Source: Stenopsyche tienmushanensis
Taxonomy: Eukaryota; Arthropoda; Insecta; Trichoptera; Stenopsychidae
Length of the DNA stretch: 64,000 bases
NCBI GenBank assembly: GCA_008973525.1
Contig: WACJ01000119.1
Location: forward strand, 921,639 to 985,638
Direction of reading: 5' to 3'
Shown here piece by piece: positions 30,362 through 42,229 of this stretch (within the stretch, counting starts at the first letter, position 1; every line of letters begins with the position of its first letter). The position numbers and the translations under genes are program-made. Below the pieces are notes generated by a model. It made no database searches, was not told where the DNA came from, and saw nothing but the letters and a program-made list of their open reading frames with translations.

Positions 30362-30870
30362 ATATAAGTGATTCACACTTCATTGTTGGCAAATATTTTA
30401 CCACCGAACCATTTTTTCAAGCTTGGAACCAGAAAATAATCAGAAAGAGCTTAATCTGGCGAAAAGGATGCGTTATCGTTTGCATAATACTCGTCGTTTA
30501 TTGTTTTTCCTATTTGAAAATGATAATTGAAAATTTAATTTGATTCTCTGCCTTCAATCTATTGTTTTGACTGCTATTTAATCTATGGACATAGATCATG
30601 TTCGGTGGATATATTCGAGCACGGCGTCCGACCGAGAGACGCTTATTCGTCGTGTCAGCCATCCGAAAGGCGGACCGCTTGGGCATACATATCTTTTTGC
30701 GATATTTTTGGTGATAAATGTATACCCAGGGTTTTCTATGATCTCGATTGAAACATCCTTACGACGCTGCTTTTGTTCCATTGTGAGCAAACGCGGCATC
30801 CGCATTGCGCACAGCTTTCTCATGGCCAAATGTTTAGTCAATATGCGATGTACAGCAATTATTTAAAATG
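30362..30870. mobile_element. m1 mariner/LINE composite, decayed
   Basis: After the m4 element, GTGATTCACACTTCATTG, then GGCAAATATTTTACCACCG (m1 C-terminal side) appear. A LINE 3' part follows at about 30590-30760 (GACCGAGAGACGCTTATTCG, CGAAAGGCGGACCGCTTGGG). Then m1 N-terminal sequence at 30765-30870, where the minus strand reads MRKLCAMRMPRLLTMEQKQR. The order mariner, LINE, mariner matches 36.4, 52.3 and 59.2 kb. Confidence 0.6.
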
Positions 30871-32390
30871 CTTAACATGTCTTAAAAGAACATGACAATG
30901 GGGTGGTTTTTATTAAATTTGATGCTAATTTTGGTTTCAAAAATAATTAAAATTATTTTATTGGATGAAAGAATTTTCCAAAATAATATTTCCCGTCGGC
31001 AATGGCGCGCTTGGATGAGGTGATACAAAAAAATTAATAAAGGAGGGATTTTAAGTTGCTTCATTATTATATTCTAGGACAAAAAAGAAAACGGCACGGC
31101 TTCTCCTAAAGGTAAATAATATAATGGAATTTCTCCCCGACTCAAAAATAAAACAGAACGTATTTCAGGAGGGGAGGTCCTGTAAAACATCGCCGGGCAA
31201 AAAGCCTCCGTAATGAGTTTGAAAACAGACAATCTTGAAAGAATTGCCAGAGAAATAAAATGAAGACGTAACATGCAACTTAATGGGGTCCGGGACGCTT
31301 TTCAAACTATTAGACGCCCGCTGGATAATGTAAAGATCGACTTTGAAACAGTTCTAATTACCCTTCATTCTGTACGCGAAGAAGCTCCATTTTTATATTT
31401 AATCTGAATTAATTAATACGGGCTCTAATATAGTCCTATGTTAATTAATTAGATATCGATAACTTGGGTAATATAAATTTGTTTTAAAAAAATCTATTAC
31501 GGTTTATTGAGGGAAAATTAAGCCCGAAATTCTCGAGATTAAAATGAAACTTTAGGAGCATAGGGAACGCCTACGGGAGTATACCTGCCTTGATTACATT
31601 TATTAAAAATGAAGTCCCTGAAGACATACAAGCCTTCTTTATCATTTTTTTCTCATTGTATTAACATTAATTTAATTTTCGAGGACCGTTCAATATTTTA
31701 TGTAACCATGTATGAAATAAGATAATGAGAGGGTTGAATTAGATTTTTGTATATTATAATAGACGCTATCTAGAGTCACGTGATCGATTGATAGATCAAT
31801 GGCGGACCTCTTGTGTCATTAAATATGAAATTGTGCATTTCTTAGCAATTATCGCTTAAAATCACGCAGTTTGATCTATCTTCCTTAAACGTTTACACTT
31901 ATAGTATAATGCTTCTTCTACGGTCCGATAGTAAACGAACCATGTGAGCCATCCCAATTAGAAGTGACAGCTGAATTGTTGATGCTTATGCAATCTATTA
32001 TCTTATGCTACAGGGTTAACTTTTGAGAAAGCAGTTTAAATAAGGAACAAAGTCTTATATAAGCAATTGCATAGGATGCATAAGACAAATTCTGCCGAAA
32101 AGTTCAAGGCAGCTGTTATATAAGATGATAGAGAACCATTAAACTTAAAACTAATGTCATAGAAGACAACCATAATAGACTTATGCCATACGATTGCTTT
32201 GCAAGAAGCCATCAAAAGGAAATGGCAAGGAAGCTCTTAAAAGATATGCTGTCTTTGCATGACAACATACTATTGCATATAAGAGGATCATTTAGAGAAT
32301 AAGGTTATAAGGACTCCTGATGCTGGGATATTTTTACGTTTCAAAGTTGGCGCATCTGGCGTGTAAGGGGAATACTAATGATTAGTTTGC
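30871..32390. other. Unassigned, apparently unique DNA
   Basis: No recognised element. TTAATTAATT words cluster at 31400-31450. No domains in the frames. Confidence 0.35.
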
Positions 32391-32396
32391 TTGGGT

Positions 32397-32540
32397 CCGC
32401 GTGTTTATCGGCCATTTTGTTCAGTCACAGTAAATTCTTCCAATGAAGAGGCCATCGCGCTCTGAATACCGAATATCCAATTCGATCCTACATAAACGTT
32501 GTAATCTTACTTTCTTGATGGTCTTCGAATATGGGCGCAC
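32397..32540 (+). mobile_element. Short m2 mariner deletion derivative
   Basis: The m2 leader (CGGCCATTTTGTTCAGTCAC, then AGTAAATTCTTCCAATGAAG) is joined within 60 bp to an m2 end (CCTACATAAACGTTGTAATC, then a TTACTTTCTTGATGG word). A similar leader-to-end join occurs at 38.4-38.64 kb. A second m2 end-like piece lies near 32640-32695. Non-coding. Confidence 0.5.
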
Positions 32541-32579
32541 ATTATGGCACTTAAGCTCTGGAGCTCTGCGATCCGGGTG

Positions 32580-32615
32580 ACTACGTAACATTGGTGTCAG
32601 AAATGGCTTCGTCAT
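32580..32615. promoter_or_regulatory. Primer-binding-site-like word
   Basis: ACATTGGTGTCAGAAATGGC resembles the words after LTR ends at 36.24 and 52.17 kb (TGGTGTCAGAARTGGGAT). The LTR part here is short or decayed, so the call is tentative. Confidence 0.25.
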
Positions 32616-32721
32616 TAAGTTGGTGCCCCGACTATAATTCGATCCAATATAAATGTTGTTAACTTCACTTTTTGTATGATCTTCGTATACAAGCAACATC
32701 AGCGCCACGCAGCGGTGATAT

Positions 32722-33020
32722 TTAACCCCTTCAACGTTATGTTTCACTGTTAAAAGTGTCATCCGTAGTGACGCGATATTTTCGTCGCTAGCGGATACGT
32801 AAGTTATATCCAGTATACGAAAATAGTATATCATTAAGTTCGAACAAGTCAGTTCCCGAGATGAATCATTCTTGTATTTAACGTACACAACACTGCAATC
32901 GGACATATCCGTCATTTTCCATTGAGGTTTGCTTAACTTTCACCATGCGGATATATTCGTCATACCCACAGCGCATAGACTTTTGACGGATATATACGTC
33001 ATATTCATTTAAGGGGTTAA
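32722..33020. mobile_element. TTAA-flanked MITE (piggyBac-like)
   Basis: The ends are TTAACCCCTTCAACG and AAGGGGTTAA, giving a 10-bp inverted repeat including TTAA. Subterminal words GGATATATxCGTCAT recur near the right end (about 32948 and 32988, plus CATATCCGTCAT at 32905). About 299 bp. The frame covering much of it (32421-32915, minus) is not a transposase. Related TTAA ends occur at 10407 and 59117. Confidence 0.6.
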
Positions 33021-33707
33021 ACTACAACATTATATATACAACAATATATATTTAACTAAATATGTTTGTGTATGAAAACAGTATTGATGTTTTCGCATAA
33101 ATGGACGGCGTTTGGTAGGAATATTTTTGCAAAATTCGTTGTAGTACTGAGCAAATGTTGTTTACCTACTGGGAGAGCATGAATGATGATACCCACTTAT
33201 TACGAGTCCCCCGGGGAGCAAAGTTGGACTTGGCAACTAGTCTCGTCCTCCATTAAGCCTCGTTGCCACCGAACTTTCAAAGTCGCCTTCTTTTCACGAT
33301 TTTGTTGGCCGGGCGTATTAATCTGGGGCGCGCACTTTGTTCCAGGGCTTTTAAACATTTCTAATTAGCCGACATCCCCCCTCGGCTTATTTTAATAATT
33401 TAGCGTTAATTAAAATTAGCGAAAGTCAAACACGTACGTACGGCGACGCTTTCGAACGTTTGTTTCCGCGATCGTTTTATGGCAACTTTCAGTTGACGAA
33501 AATTCTGAGGGGAAACTTTGCCCTTTGTGATCATTTTCCGAAGTTCATATGAACTCGTGTTATGGCGAATTTTGCCTTTTGGAACAATTTGTGCTCAGTT
33601 TTTAATTTCGGTCCAAATAACCTCGATTTAAACTTAAACACTGTCGGAACTCGTGCCGCAAAATTTGAACAATTTATCTCGTACGCTAATGAACATGTGT
33701 AATACAG
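33021..33707. other. Unique-looking CpG-richer island
   Basis: The 33.2-33.6 kb sequence is less AT-rich than its surroundings, contains TTAATTAAAATTAGCG and shares nothing with the repeats of the window. No coding sequence recognised. Confidence 0.35.
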
Positions 33708-33709
33708 AG

Positions 33710-33837
33710 TGCGGCAGGAAAACTACCTTATTTTAAAATTGAATAACACAAACAGTATATAGGAATATCAATTCAATTTAATAATTTAACTGTCACTTCA
33801 GGACGTGCGTTTCAAATAAGGAAGTTTCCCTGCCGCA
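33710..33837. mobile_element. 128-bp MITE with GCGGCAGG terminal repeats
   Basis: The left arm TGCGGCAGGAAAACTACCTTA (first 20 bases read at 33710) and the right arm at 33817-33837 are inverted with two mismatches over 21 bp. A longer copy is at 37739-37958 and a half copy near 62152. No coding capacity; superfamily unknown. Confidence 0.75.
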
Positions 33838-35268
33838 TCCTAGTGATAAGCTTCAAAACTGGATTATCTCAATGCATTAAACAGAACAAAGACCATTTTA
33901 ATTATATCTTTTTTTAAATATTATAAATAAAAACTTTAAATATTTCTTTATAACATGGAAAAATAATTAAACTGAAATCACCTATATTGTTTATGTCGTT
34001 CATTTTTAAAATAAGGTAACTTCTCTGCTGCAAGAATGCCAAAAATCTTAAAGTTCTATGTTCGTTATCGGATGTAGGAAGTCTCGAGGTGTTATTCGCG
34101 ACCACATGTTTAGCCCTTTAATAGGTATGCCCGCACACGCTGTGAGCGCACTCAAGTAATTCAAGGAGAGTATGCCCGCACATGTTGCGAGCAGCGCTCC
34201 ATAGCACTTTGTTCGTAATTATAAACCAAACATATCTATATTCCGGTTCGTTCACGCTTCTTAATTAATTCTAATAATATAATTCGCAAAAATATCAATA
34301 TTTTTGTATGAAATTTTGATGTTCAATACTTCATTTTTTCCTCCTCAATATTGCCATTGTGTTCCATTACTTTTATGTCAATTATGTATTATGATTGATA
34401 CTCTCATGAATGGATAGTCTCGAAGTACCACTCCAACTTAAGCATGGTCCAAATATTCTTTGTTCATAGCCACAGGCTGTCAGGATGTATAAAGTACGGT
34501 TCATCATGGAAAAACTTATTTTCTTCTTCCGCTATCTGTCACTTAAGCTGTCGATGACTTCCCAAGCACCTCGAAAATGAGTTGTACGAAATAAAAGCGT
34601 TCTTTGTCTACCCATTATTCCGGGGAAATAACACGATTTTGCTCTCGGAGACATAATGCCGCGAAGCCTTCCTCACCTCGTGATTTGCTCGTAATTCTTC
34701 ACAAAAAGAAAAACGCAGAAAGAGGAAATGTCTGACAAAGCTAACGAGAAACCACCGCTGAAACCCCAAGTCAAGCACCAATCCCCAACAGGGCCGAAGC
34801 TCGCGAGGAGCCCCACAACAACTGCCTTAATATCGTCGTTAATTCGTGTATACGTCGTTGTTGAAAAATAAAAATAGTTCATCCCGAAATATCCTCATTG
34901 GGCTCAGATTTGGGCGATAAAACTGGTGATGTGAGAAAATCTGAATTAAACAATTTATGAAGGTGGAAAAGAAAAGCACCCTTTAAATTATGTAGCGCCT
35001 CCTCCGCCACTAAAAAGTGCTACGCTGTATAAAAAGCCAATAAAAACTGTATAAAAAGACAGTTTATTAAATGGAAGAGTTGTTTTGTGTCCCCGGTGAC
35101 AGACTGGCGAAGTTTTACAAAGAAAATACAATACATGAATTACTTATATGCACGTAAAGGTGGTACGAAATTTAAGCATGCTCTTTTATATAATATATAT
35201 ATTGATATACATATTATTGTTTTGGGAAGAAATAATTTACCATCCCCCCGTAGTAGCTTACATTAGAT
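33838..35268. other. Unassigned DNA with a short tandem duplication
   Basis: At about 34124-34200 the words GGTATGCCCGCACACGCTGT and AGTATGCCCGCACATGTTGC form an imperfect tandem duplication. The rest shows no recognised element. Confidence 0.35.
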
Positions 35269-35490
35269 ATCTTCCATCTCTCTTCAGGCGCAATGTGTTA
35301 TTTTAACAGCGCCATCTCTTGTGGCCCTGCGGAGACACTGCACCTGCATACCGACCGATCGCTTCTTGCGCGTGCACCGTTGCCGGTTGGGATGGTGACG
35401 CGCAGGAGGCAGGAGTCGGGAGAGTCATCATTTAGCCTTGACTGCGGGAAGTCGTCCCTCCTGCAGCCAGATTTCTCTCTCCCAAAAAAC
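35269..35490 (+). mobile_element. LTR-like repeat, 5' part
   Basis: Well preserved from CTTCCATCTCTCTTCAGGCG through AACAGCGCCATCTCTTGTGG to CCTGCAGCCAGATTTCTCTC, then it stops before the AATAAA word. Confidence 0.6.
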
Positions 35491-36049
35491 CTATATATTA
35501 GATAATGAATTTGGTCGTTATATCTATACCCCAAGCATACAATAAAAACTACGCAATATAGCAAAATGTTTTCTTTTTTTTTGGTTATAAAATCTTAGAA
35601 CACAGTTATAAAAATCAAATATTTCCGAGCATAAATCCATTTTTTCCGACGTTATTTTTAAATCTGCCACAAAATACTACAAACACAATGAAAATTTGGC
35701 AAAATAAAGACACAAAATGACAGTGATGAGGGTCCAATTTCGTGAAATAATTTCGAATGGAAATATACGATATTAAAGATTTCTATTTGCTCTTTATTTA
35801 ATCTTGTGTCGTGAAATACGATGCATAATTCAATATTCAGATGGAAATAGACTGTCGCAAATCTAGTGATGCCTTTTATCGTTACCATATGGTCACGCAT
35901 GTCTTTCAGCGGTTGAATTTTACACAAATTATTATCTCATTAAAATTGTTTATATGATAATCTCTATGATTTTTCGTCACTTTTTGCCACTTAATTAATC
36001 AACTAATGTTTAAGCGCTATGAGAACCTAAATGATTCAAAGGATGCTGC
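35491..36049. other. Unassigned AT-rich DNA
   Basis: No recognised element or domain. Confidence 0.35.
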
Positions 36050-36350
36050 ATAAAGAAGAATAGTCCCAAAAATACCCGAGCTAACAAAGAAAACACAAAA
36101 AATTTTATTCAAAAAATATCTTTATTACTCAACATATTTCTGCTTGATGCACTTTTCCCAGTGATGTTCAATAGTTACGATACCATATTTATAGCGAAAA
36201 CCGTCGAGCTCCTCAAAATAGCCATCCAACGCCAAATTACATTGGTGTCAGAAGTGATATGGAGGTGGTTGAGTGCTATTATGTAAATATTGATGTCATA
36301 AATGTTTTCTTATTTTTTCTCGTATTTTTTGTACTGCCCTTTACAATTTT
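36050..36350 (-). pseudogene. m1 mariner left end, with LTR junction-like word
   Basis: GAATAGTCCCAAAAATACCC is a decayed m1 terminus, followed by AAAACCGTCGAGCTCCTCAA and AATAGCCATCCAACG, the transposase tail in reverse. At 36238 ACATTGGTGTCAGAAGTGAT, a primer-binding-like word, follows directly, so an LTR element may have been inserted and partly lost here. Confidence 0.4.
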
Positions 36351-36353
36351 GTA

Positions 36354-37110
36354 CTAGGGTTGTCTCAGAAGTACCCGACGCAAAACAGAAACACAAAAAT
36401 TTGTAAAAAAATATCTTTATTCCTTGACATAGGTTCCCTTCAGCCTTATTTATAGATTTATAGTGAGAACCGTTGAGCTGCTCAAAATAGCCATCAATCG
36501 ACAACTCCATCTCTTCATCGTTGATTACATCATCTTGTTTGAATCCATGGGGATAAAATCTGGCGAATAGGGTGCAATTTCAACTTGATTTTGGCCACCA
36601 CTATAACCGTATAGTGGTGGCCTATAACTATAATACTGTCTTGATGTAACAACACTTGGAAAAGTGGACCGGTTGGACACATAAACTTTGTAGCTACTGC
36701 CTCCTCTTTTAGGTCATTTTGTCGCATTTTCAATGGTAAATGGGAAGGTGTTTACCAAACCCTCGATTGAAATATTTTCCCGACGCTGTTTTTCTTCTAT
36801 TACGAGAAAACGCGGCATCCATCTTACGCACAGCTTTCTCATGTTCAAATTTTCAGTCAATATGCGATCTACAGGATTTTTTGAAATGGTTATCATGTCT
36901 GCTATCCAATACCATTGTGTATTTCTGACACCATTTCTAGCGTAGTCAACTCAGCTGGGCGACCACTGCGATGTTCATCTTGGCAGCTGGTACGGCCTTG
37001 TTTAAACTCTACGACCCAATATTTTATTATTATAAATGAAGGAGCAGACTCTCCCAGAGTAGGATCCAGCTCGGCTTTGATATTGGTTGGACTGAGAGCT
37101 TCCAAATAAA
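36354..37110 (-). pseudogene. m1 mariner/LINE composite with catalytic C-terminal block
   Basis: The left terminus is AGGGTTGTCTCAGAAGTACC. The minus strand holds, toward the N-terminus: the tail DGYFEQLNGSHYKS, then EIAPYSPDFIPMDSN near 36550-36590 (the third catalytic aspartate of PYSPD is present), a short LINE 3' part (GGACCGGTTGGACACATAAA at about 36663), then RILTENLNMRKLCVRWMPRF (36714-36896) and a first DNA-binding part with FKQGRTSCQDEHRSGRP (36902-37105). The right terminus is missing. The catalytic middle (DETW, HDNA) is replaced by the LINE part, so it is not functional. Confidence 0.7.
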
Positions 37111-37738
37111 AGTATTATATCTATATTTTTTTTTATAAAATGAATAAATAATAGTGCTTCATATTCGTTTATAAATTACGGAACTTATATAAAGTGACAG
37201 CCGTGTCACCTTGTGAAGCTATCCTTGGACAGCCTGAGCGAAACAACCGTCACTTATCAAATATGAAGTGCTACAAAAATACATTTTGACAATCATCCCG
37301 TTATTTAACATCCCCATCCCTCATCCACGCCTGCTACAATCATCAAATTGGTCCGCAAAATGACAGACATTACGTATTGAGTACCTCCGATATTAGCTAT
37401 TTTGACCTACAGGTAAACTTCCGCTTGTTCACCTTTGCTTATTGAATTGACTAACTTCTATTCCCTCGGGAGAAAGTTTGGCGACCCACAACAAATATTT
37501 GTAATTCGACTTTGTATTGCTTTACGGGTTTCGCCCAAAGCTCAAATAGCTGGTGCTGTTAACTATTTCGGATCGGTTACACTTAAAACAGTTATAAAGC
37601 CACTTTGAAAGCAATGTTGCTGAAATTCGGTTTAAATTACGAAATTGAGCAACGCACTCGAGCTAATATCACATAATCGATACGTAATAGTTGACGCATT
37701 CCAAAATCAATTTTCAAATTGGATATGCTTTTGCTGTA
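37111..37738. other. Unassigned DNA with a weak fold-back
   Basis: At about 37150-37273 the outer words (AGTGCTTCATAT and ATATGAAGTGCTAC) are imperfectly inverted and the inner word GTGACAGCCGTGTCAC is a hairpin. This may be an old MITE. Confidence 0.35.
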
Positions 37739-37958
37739 TAGGGTGCGGCAGGGAAGCTACCTTATTTAAAAAAATATTTACACTCAGTCAATATATCACC
37801 TCAGATATCAGGTTTAATTAATTTTTTCATATTATAGAGAGACATTAAGAAAATGTTAAATCATGCTCTTTTAAATGAGTGCCATTTCATTCTTCTTGGA
37901 ATAATTGTCGCTTAAGGGTATGCATTTCAAATAAGGAAATTTCCATGCCGCGCTTTGT
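37739..37958. mobile_element. About 220-bp MITE with GCGGCAGG terminal repeats
   Basis: The left end is GGGTGCGGCAGGGAAGCTAC and the right end, in reverse complement, is AAGCGCGGCATGGAAATTTC. The inner word TTATTT follows in both arms. Same family as 33710-33837. The right portion GGAATAATTGTCGCTTAAGG also matches the half copy at 62.16 kb. Confidence 0.7.
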
Positions 37959-38370
37959 ATTTGTATACATGATTTACATTGCTTATATTTATTGATGAAA
38001 CTCTTTAAAAAATTATATTATTTTGGTAATCGTTTTATGCTCAATTGTTATCAAACTGATTTCTTCATTAAATTGTACTTTGTATGTAATATGTTTTGAA
38101 AGAACACACCCATTTCAACCTCTAGACCCGGCTTAAGCATAAAAATGGTTGTTATGTATTCTTGGCAGGATGATAATTATTACAACAAAAATGTATTGCA
38201 ATCAATTAGAAAAGTTATAAATTCCCAAATAAAATTGCTCCATTTTGAATGTCCCCACAAAATTTTTTTTGAGCTTTTTTTTGTACTCATCCAATATGAG
38301 CACGTTAAATTATACACCATCCATTAAGATCTTAAGAATTTGTTGAAGAATTTATCTTAAGAAGAATCCC

Positions 38371-38640
38371 GCGTGTTTGTCGGCCATTTTGTTCGGTCAC
38401 AGTAAATTCTTCCAATGCAGAGGTCGTCGCGTGCTCCCGCAACCCCTTTTTTTACTTTGTATTGCCGTGTAATGCTTGACGACCTTCACAAAGAATTTCC
38501 TGACATTTCTCGAAGTGTTCTCGGCGATATTATGCCAGAAAGACTTGGTTCAAGAAGTTTTTTTTCAATTTCAATTTTAATACAAGGATTTTTCGATCCT
38601 ACATAAATACTATAACCTCACTTTCTGGAAGACATTGGGA
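38371..38640 (+). pseudogene. m2 mariner deletion copy
   Basis: Leader CGGCCATTTTGTTCGGTCAC, then the frame VMLDDLHKEFPDISRSVLGD, which matches the m2 fragment at 11.0 kb, then directly an m2 end (CTATAACCTCACTTTCTGGA). The catalytic domain is deleted. Confidence 0.6.
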
Positions 38641-38757
38641 CATTGGGTTCAAAGGAAGCTAAAATCGATGCCATGTCGTACATGTCCATGCCTTCCCGAT
38701 TGGTTCTCATTATAATTGCTTATTTATAAATTTGAACAAGACCAATTATGGTTGACA

Positions 38758-39045
38758 TCTAATATATAAAAATGAATTGGGTTTTGTTCGTTCGAAATGC
38801 GCTACCATACCTATCATCGGATTGCGATAAAACTTCGTCCGCTTATTGCTAAGATTTTCACGAGTAACATAAGTATAATTTAATGTATCAAAAATTAATT
38901 TTTGTTTGTCCGTATTTAATGAGCTGCCATACCGTTCATTCGATTGCGATAAAACTTTACCAACTTATTGTTTGTCTTTTCTCAAATAATATAGGTATAG
39001 TACAATTAGCTTACAGTAGATCTTATATATAAAAATCATTGTTTG
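38758..39045 (+). mobile_element. Helitron-like 5' end with internal duplicate
   Basis: It begins TCTAATATATAAAAATGAAT and is preceded by A, as expected for insertion between A and T. TTTTGTTCGTTCGAAATGCG follows, then two sub-units with TCGGATTGCGATAAAACTTC and TTCGATTGCGATAAAACTTT. Nearly collinear with 16865-17140. No coding part. Confidence 0.55.
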
Positions 39046-40540
39046 TACGTTTGTTCATATTTATAAAAAAAACAAAAAACAAACAGAAAAAAATGTCATT
39101 ATTTCTATCATTCCTAATCAAACAAGATAACTATTTCAAATTTCAAACGATATTTTTATTTAACTTTAATTGTCGATACGCATTAACTACAGCATCCGTA
39201 TCTTCGTCAATATACTCTTTTTATCTAGTTACAACTAGTATCTGCTAAATTTTCAATATGGTGCCTCCTATGGAGATTGCCTGCATCCATTGACGGGTTT
39301 TGTGCCTTTAGAGGAATAATTTTGCTTGAATCGCTTTGTGTTAATTGTTAGATATTTCGCCCATCAAGATAAATAGATTAAGACAATCGATGCCAATTTA
39401 ATTCAAAAGTAAATTAATTAAGCCGAGGGCAATAGTCATTAATTTCGAAACAAATTTAGACTCAGATTGATGCCTGTATACCTTGAGCCATATTGATTTA
39501 ATGGGCTCGACGTACAAGACCATGGCAAATATTGACACACACACCAATCAAACATTGTATCAACAGCCGCTCACTGTCCAATGAATCCGGCAGAAGGTTT
39601 CAATTTGTAACTTTGCGAGATTTTTTTCACGGATCCTTGGCTCTATCTCGGATTTCGGAAAAGTTAAAGGCAAGTTGGCGACACATTACTTGGGAGTTTG
39701 GTGGCAACTCACGCGTTGCGGCGTTACCGTTTGTCACCCTCGTCAGAGCTCTTCAACTTTTCCATCGGGGGGGGAGGAGGAGTTCCATTTTGTGTGTGTC
39801 CATCATTACATTGAAGTTTCCGACGTTCCGCACACGAAGTATTCAATTTTGCCAACGCTTCGGTCTAACGTGTCGAAAACGCAATTCTCGCCAAATCCAC
39901 CTAAAGATCTGAACTATATACAATATGGATTCAATCTGTGGACAATTTCTTTGGAATCCTTTGTAACAACACAGGGCGACTTTATTGCTGGAAAACTCTT
40001 AGAACCAAATATAAATATATACCATGGGATCAATAAACGGAAGACCCCCTCGTTGGGGTCTGCCCTAATATCAACACATATGAGTTTTTTAAAAATATTT
40101 TATCCACAAGTTTTTAATTAATACCATAATGGGTTTAAGCGTGGTGCATTTTCAGAAATAAAAATACGAATGGGATAGTTTTTTTTATTTTAAGGGTTTA
40201 TTCTGGTAACGATGAGAGAAAACCCTCAGGCCTTTCAGCGCTCCTTCTTTGAATGTCTCTTTGGTGTACGACCTATTTTTGTACTGTAATCTGAAGCTGC
40301 ATAGTCCATAGGTGGATGGGCAGAATTTGCAATTCGTAAATCAAATCGACCCTTTTAATATTTTTTACATTATCTGTGTCTACGAAGCCTAAAACTAAAA
40401 TCCTAAGCGTTCCTACGGACACGCTATTAATTTGGAATTATTATTTATGCGTATTAAAGGGCGCTTTCATGAACATTTTCATAAGAATTATGAATAATAA
40501 CTATGAATTGCGATTATTTTTGTAATTGAAGTTGGTCCCA
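39046..40540. other. Unassigned DNA
   Basis: Overlapping frames of 126 codons (39532-39912) and 148 codons (39675-40121) have no recognised domain. The region is partly GC-richer, with a short G run near 39765. Confidence 0.3.
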
Positions 40541-40760
40541 CGTGTTAGTCGGCCATTTTGTTTAGTTACAGTAAATTCTTCCAATGGATAGGTCGTCGCA
40601 CGTTCCAGCCACCTTCCCATCCATGCAAGATTCGCGCATTTCTTGACTCTGCAGAATGCATTCTGCAGAGTCAAAAAACTTGGTTACTAGAAGTTTTATG
40701 GAAGATGGGTGACCAGAGTGCTCACACCAGAGCACCATCTAAATGGCGCGACCATCTGAG
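40541..40760 (+). mobile_element. m2 mariner leader copy with palindromic rearrangement
   Basis: The m2 leader (CGGCCATTTTGTTTAGTTAC, AGTAAATTCTTCCAATGGAT) runs into TTTCTTGACTCTGCAGAATG, at which point the sequence reverses on itself and continues as other m2-like sequence (ACTTGGTTACTAGAAG). See the palindrome at 40643-40674. Confidence 0.55.
40643..40674. repeat. Perfect 32-bp palindrome
   Basis: The 16-base half TTGACTCTGCAGAATG is followed immediately by its reverse complement with no spacer. Confidence 0.9.
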
Positions 40761-40849
40761 TTTTTAAATATTTTTGCACAGGAAGGGAGATGTTGAGATC
40801 GGAAAGCGACTTAATAGTAAAATTATACTTTTTAAGATAAGATAGAGTC

Positions 40850-41240
40850 CAGTCCCTAAGCTACTGTGTCGTCTTTTCCGAGTGCCATTGGATTAGCCAC
40901 ATAGTGATGTCCTACGGCGCTCTTTGATTCCCCAAGATGCACAGAGCTTCCAAGCGGCCACTCTTTTCATTCTACGCCCTCCAAAGGAGGCGAGGTTTTC
41001 ATAGGTGCATTGGAGGGGGAAGTAAGAGATCACTATCACCACAAGTCTAACCTCAATTTGAAGACACATGACAAACAGCAGGGATTCCCCCTTTCCGTGT
41101 TAGTTTCTTATGTAATCGGCAGTTCCACATTTCACTTTACGGGCACGGGGCACAGGGTAAGCTGCTCACCCAATGCATATTAGCTGGGCTGCCCTAGCAG
41201 TGTTTTATGAGCAAACTAACGCGGCTGCTTTCGCCCACTG
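40850..41240. repeat. Dispersed repeat A
   Basis: Shares GAGTGCCATTGGATTAGCCA, TTCCAAGCGGCCACTC, TCTACGCCCTCCAAAGGAGG, and a tail GTTTTATGAGCAAACTAACG with the copies at 24.2, 42.5 and 50.0 kb. Confidence 0.5.
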
Positions 41241-41274
41241 TTACTCTACATCATTATCCTACTTTATCTTATTC

Positions 41275-41400
41275 AGATGTCCCAGAATATAAAAGAGCTG
41301 GCGAAGTTCTATGAAACTGGCATACAAAATTCATTACCTTGACTACAGAAATGTCTGTATTAAATGTTGTAACCTTACTCTCTGGATGAGCCTCGTATCT
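41275..41400 (+). pseudogene. m2 mariner transposase C-terminal fragment and terminus
   Basis: The frame reads PQNIKELAKFYETGIQN, matching the reversed m2 tail at 61.18 kb and 18.7 kb (GAGCTGG-GA-GT-TATGACACTGTCATAC). The copy ends with GTAACCTTACTCTCTGGATG and CCTCGTA, the m2 terminus. Confidence 0.5.
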
Positions 41401-42229
41401 GCCATCGCCCACAGAAACTAACCGTTGCGCGTACACATTTATTTAATTATTTTTTTTATAATTTCTTGCAAATATATAAATATCTTTGCGCTGAATGGGC
41501 GATATTAAACTGTTATATCGTTTGAGTGATATTTATATTCTTGACTAAAAATGTAATTATCCAGGCATTTATTAAACGCTAAAAGGGAGTAACGATAACA
41601 GATTCAGAACGCAAGAGTCCCGGGGCAAATAGAGCTCTCGACGCCATTGTTCCCGTTCTATTTGTTTCTGCTTTGAAATATTTTATTTGTGTTTGGAGAA
41701 GTCCGCTGGATTAATTACAATTTTTCTTATTGTTTAATTAATCCTCTTCCTTCTGGGCGTTTTGTCAAATTTCGCCGGGAACGGACGGGATCCATTCAAA
41801 TTCTCGAGTATCGCTTTAATTAAATTTTGCAAATATTTATACATTTCAGAAATAATATTTAGCTTCCTGAACAGGGTTGGAGTCTATAAAATTGCTTAAT
41901 TTTTGCCCCTATATGCTGTGCGTCATTAAATCGTGACAAAGTCCCATACAAGCTTTTCCCATTTATTCGTGCTGCTAAAGTTAGAATATTACCGAATTAA
42001 TAACTTCTAAACTAAAACAAAATTCATAATTCAACAGGATACATAATTTAATCATCCTAATATATAAATCATTAATTCACAATCAAATTTTGCGTTTAGT
42101 TACATTTTAATTAGGATATTTTCACGGTTATAACGAGCTAAAATTAATTTTATTCAAATACAAAAGCAGACTTAGAAATACCCAACCGTATAGATGGCGG
42201 TTATTATTTAACGAGGTTATGTGGGTTAT
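41401..42229. other. Unassigned, TTAATTAA-rich DNA
   Basis: 41.57-41.95 kb resembles the other unique islands, with TTAATTAATCC and a higher share of CpG. No element recognised. Confidence 0.35.

Noticed and set aside
32421..32915. 164-codon minus-strand frame
   Set aside because: It spans the edge of an m2 derivative and a TTAA MITE, so it is a chance frame across two elements.
39532..40121. Overlapping 126- and 148-codon frames
   Set aside because: Two frames over the same DNA with no domain; composition explains them.
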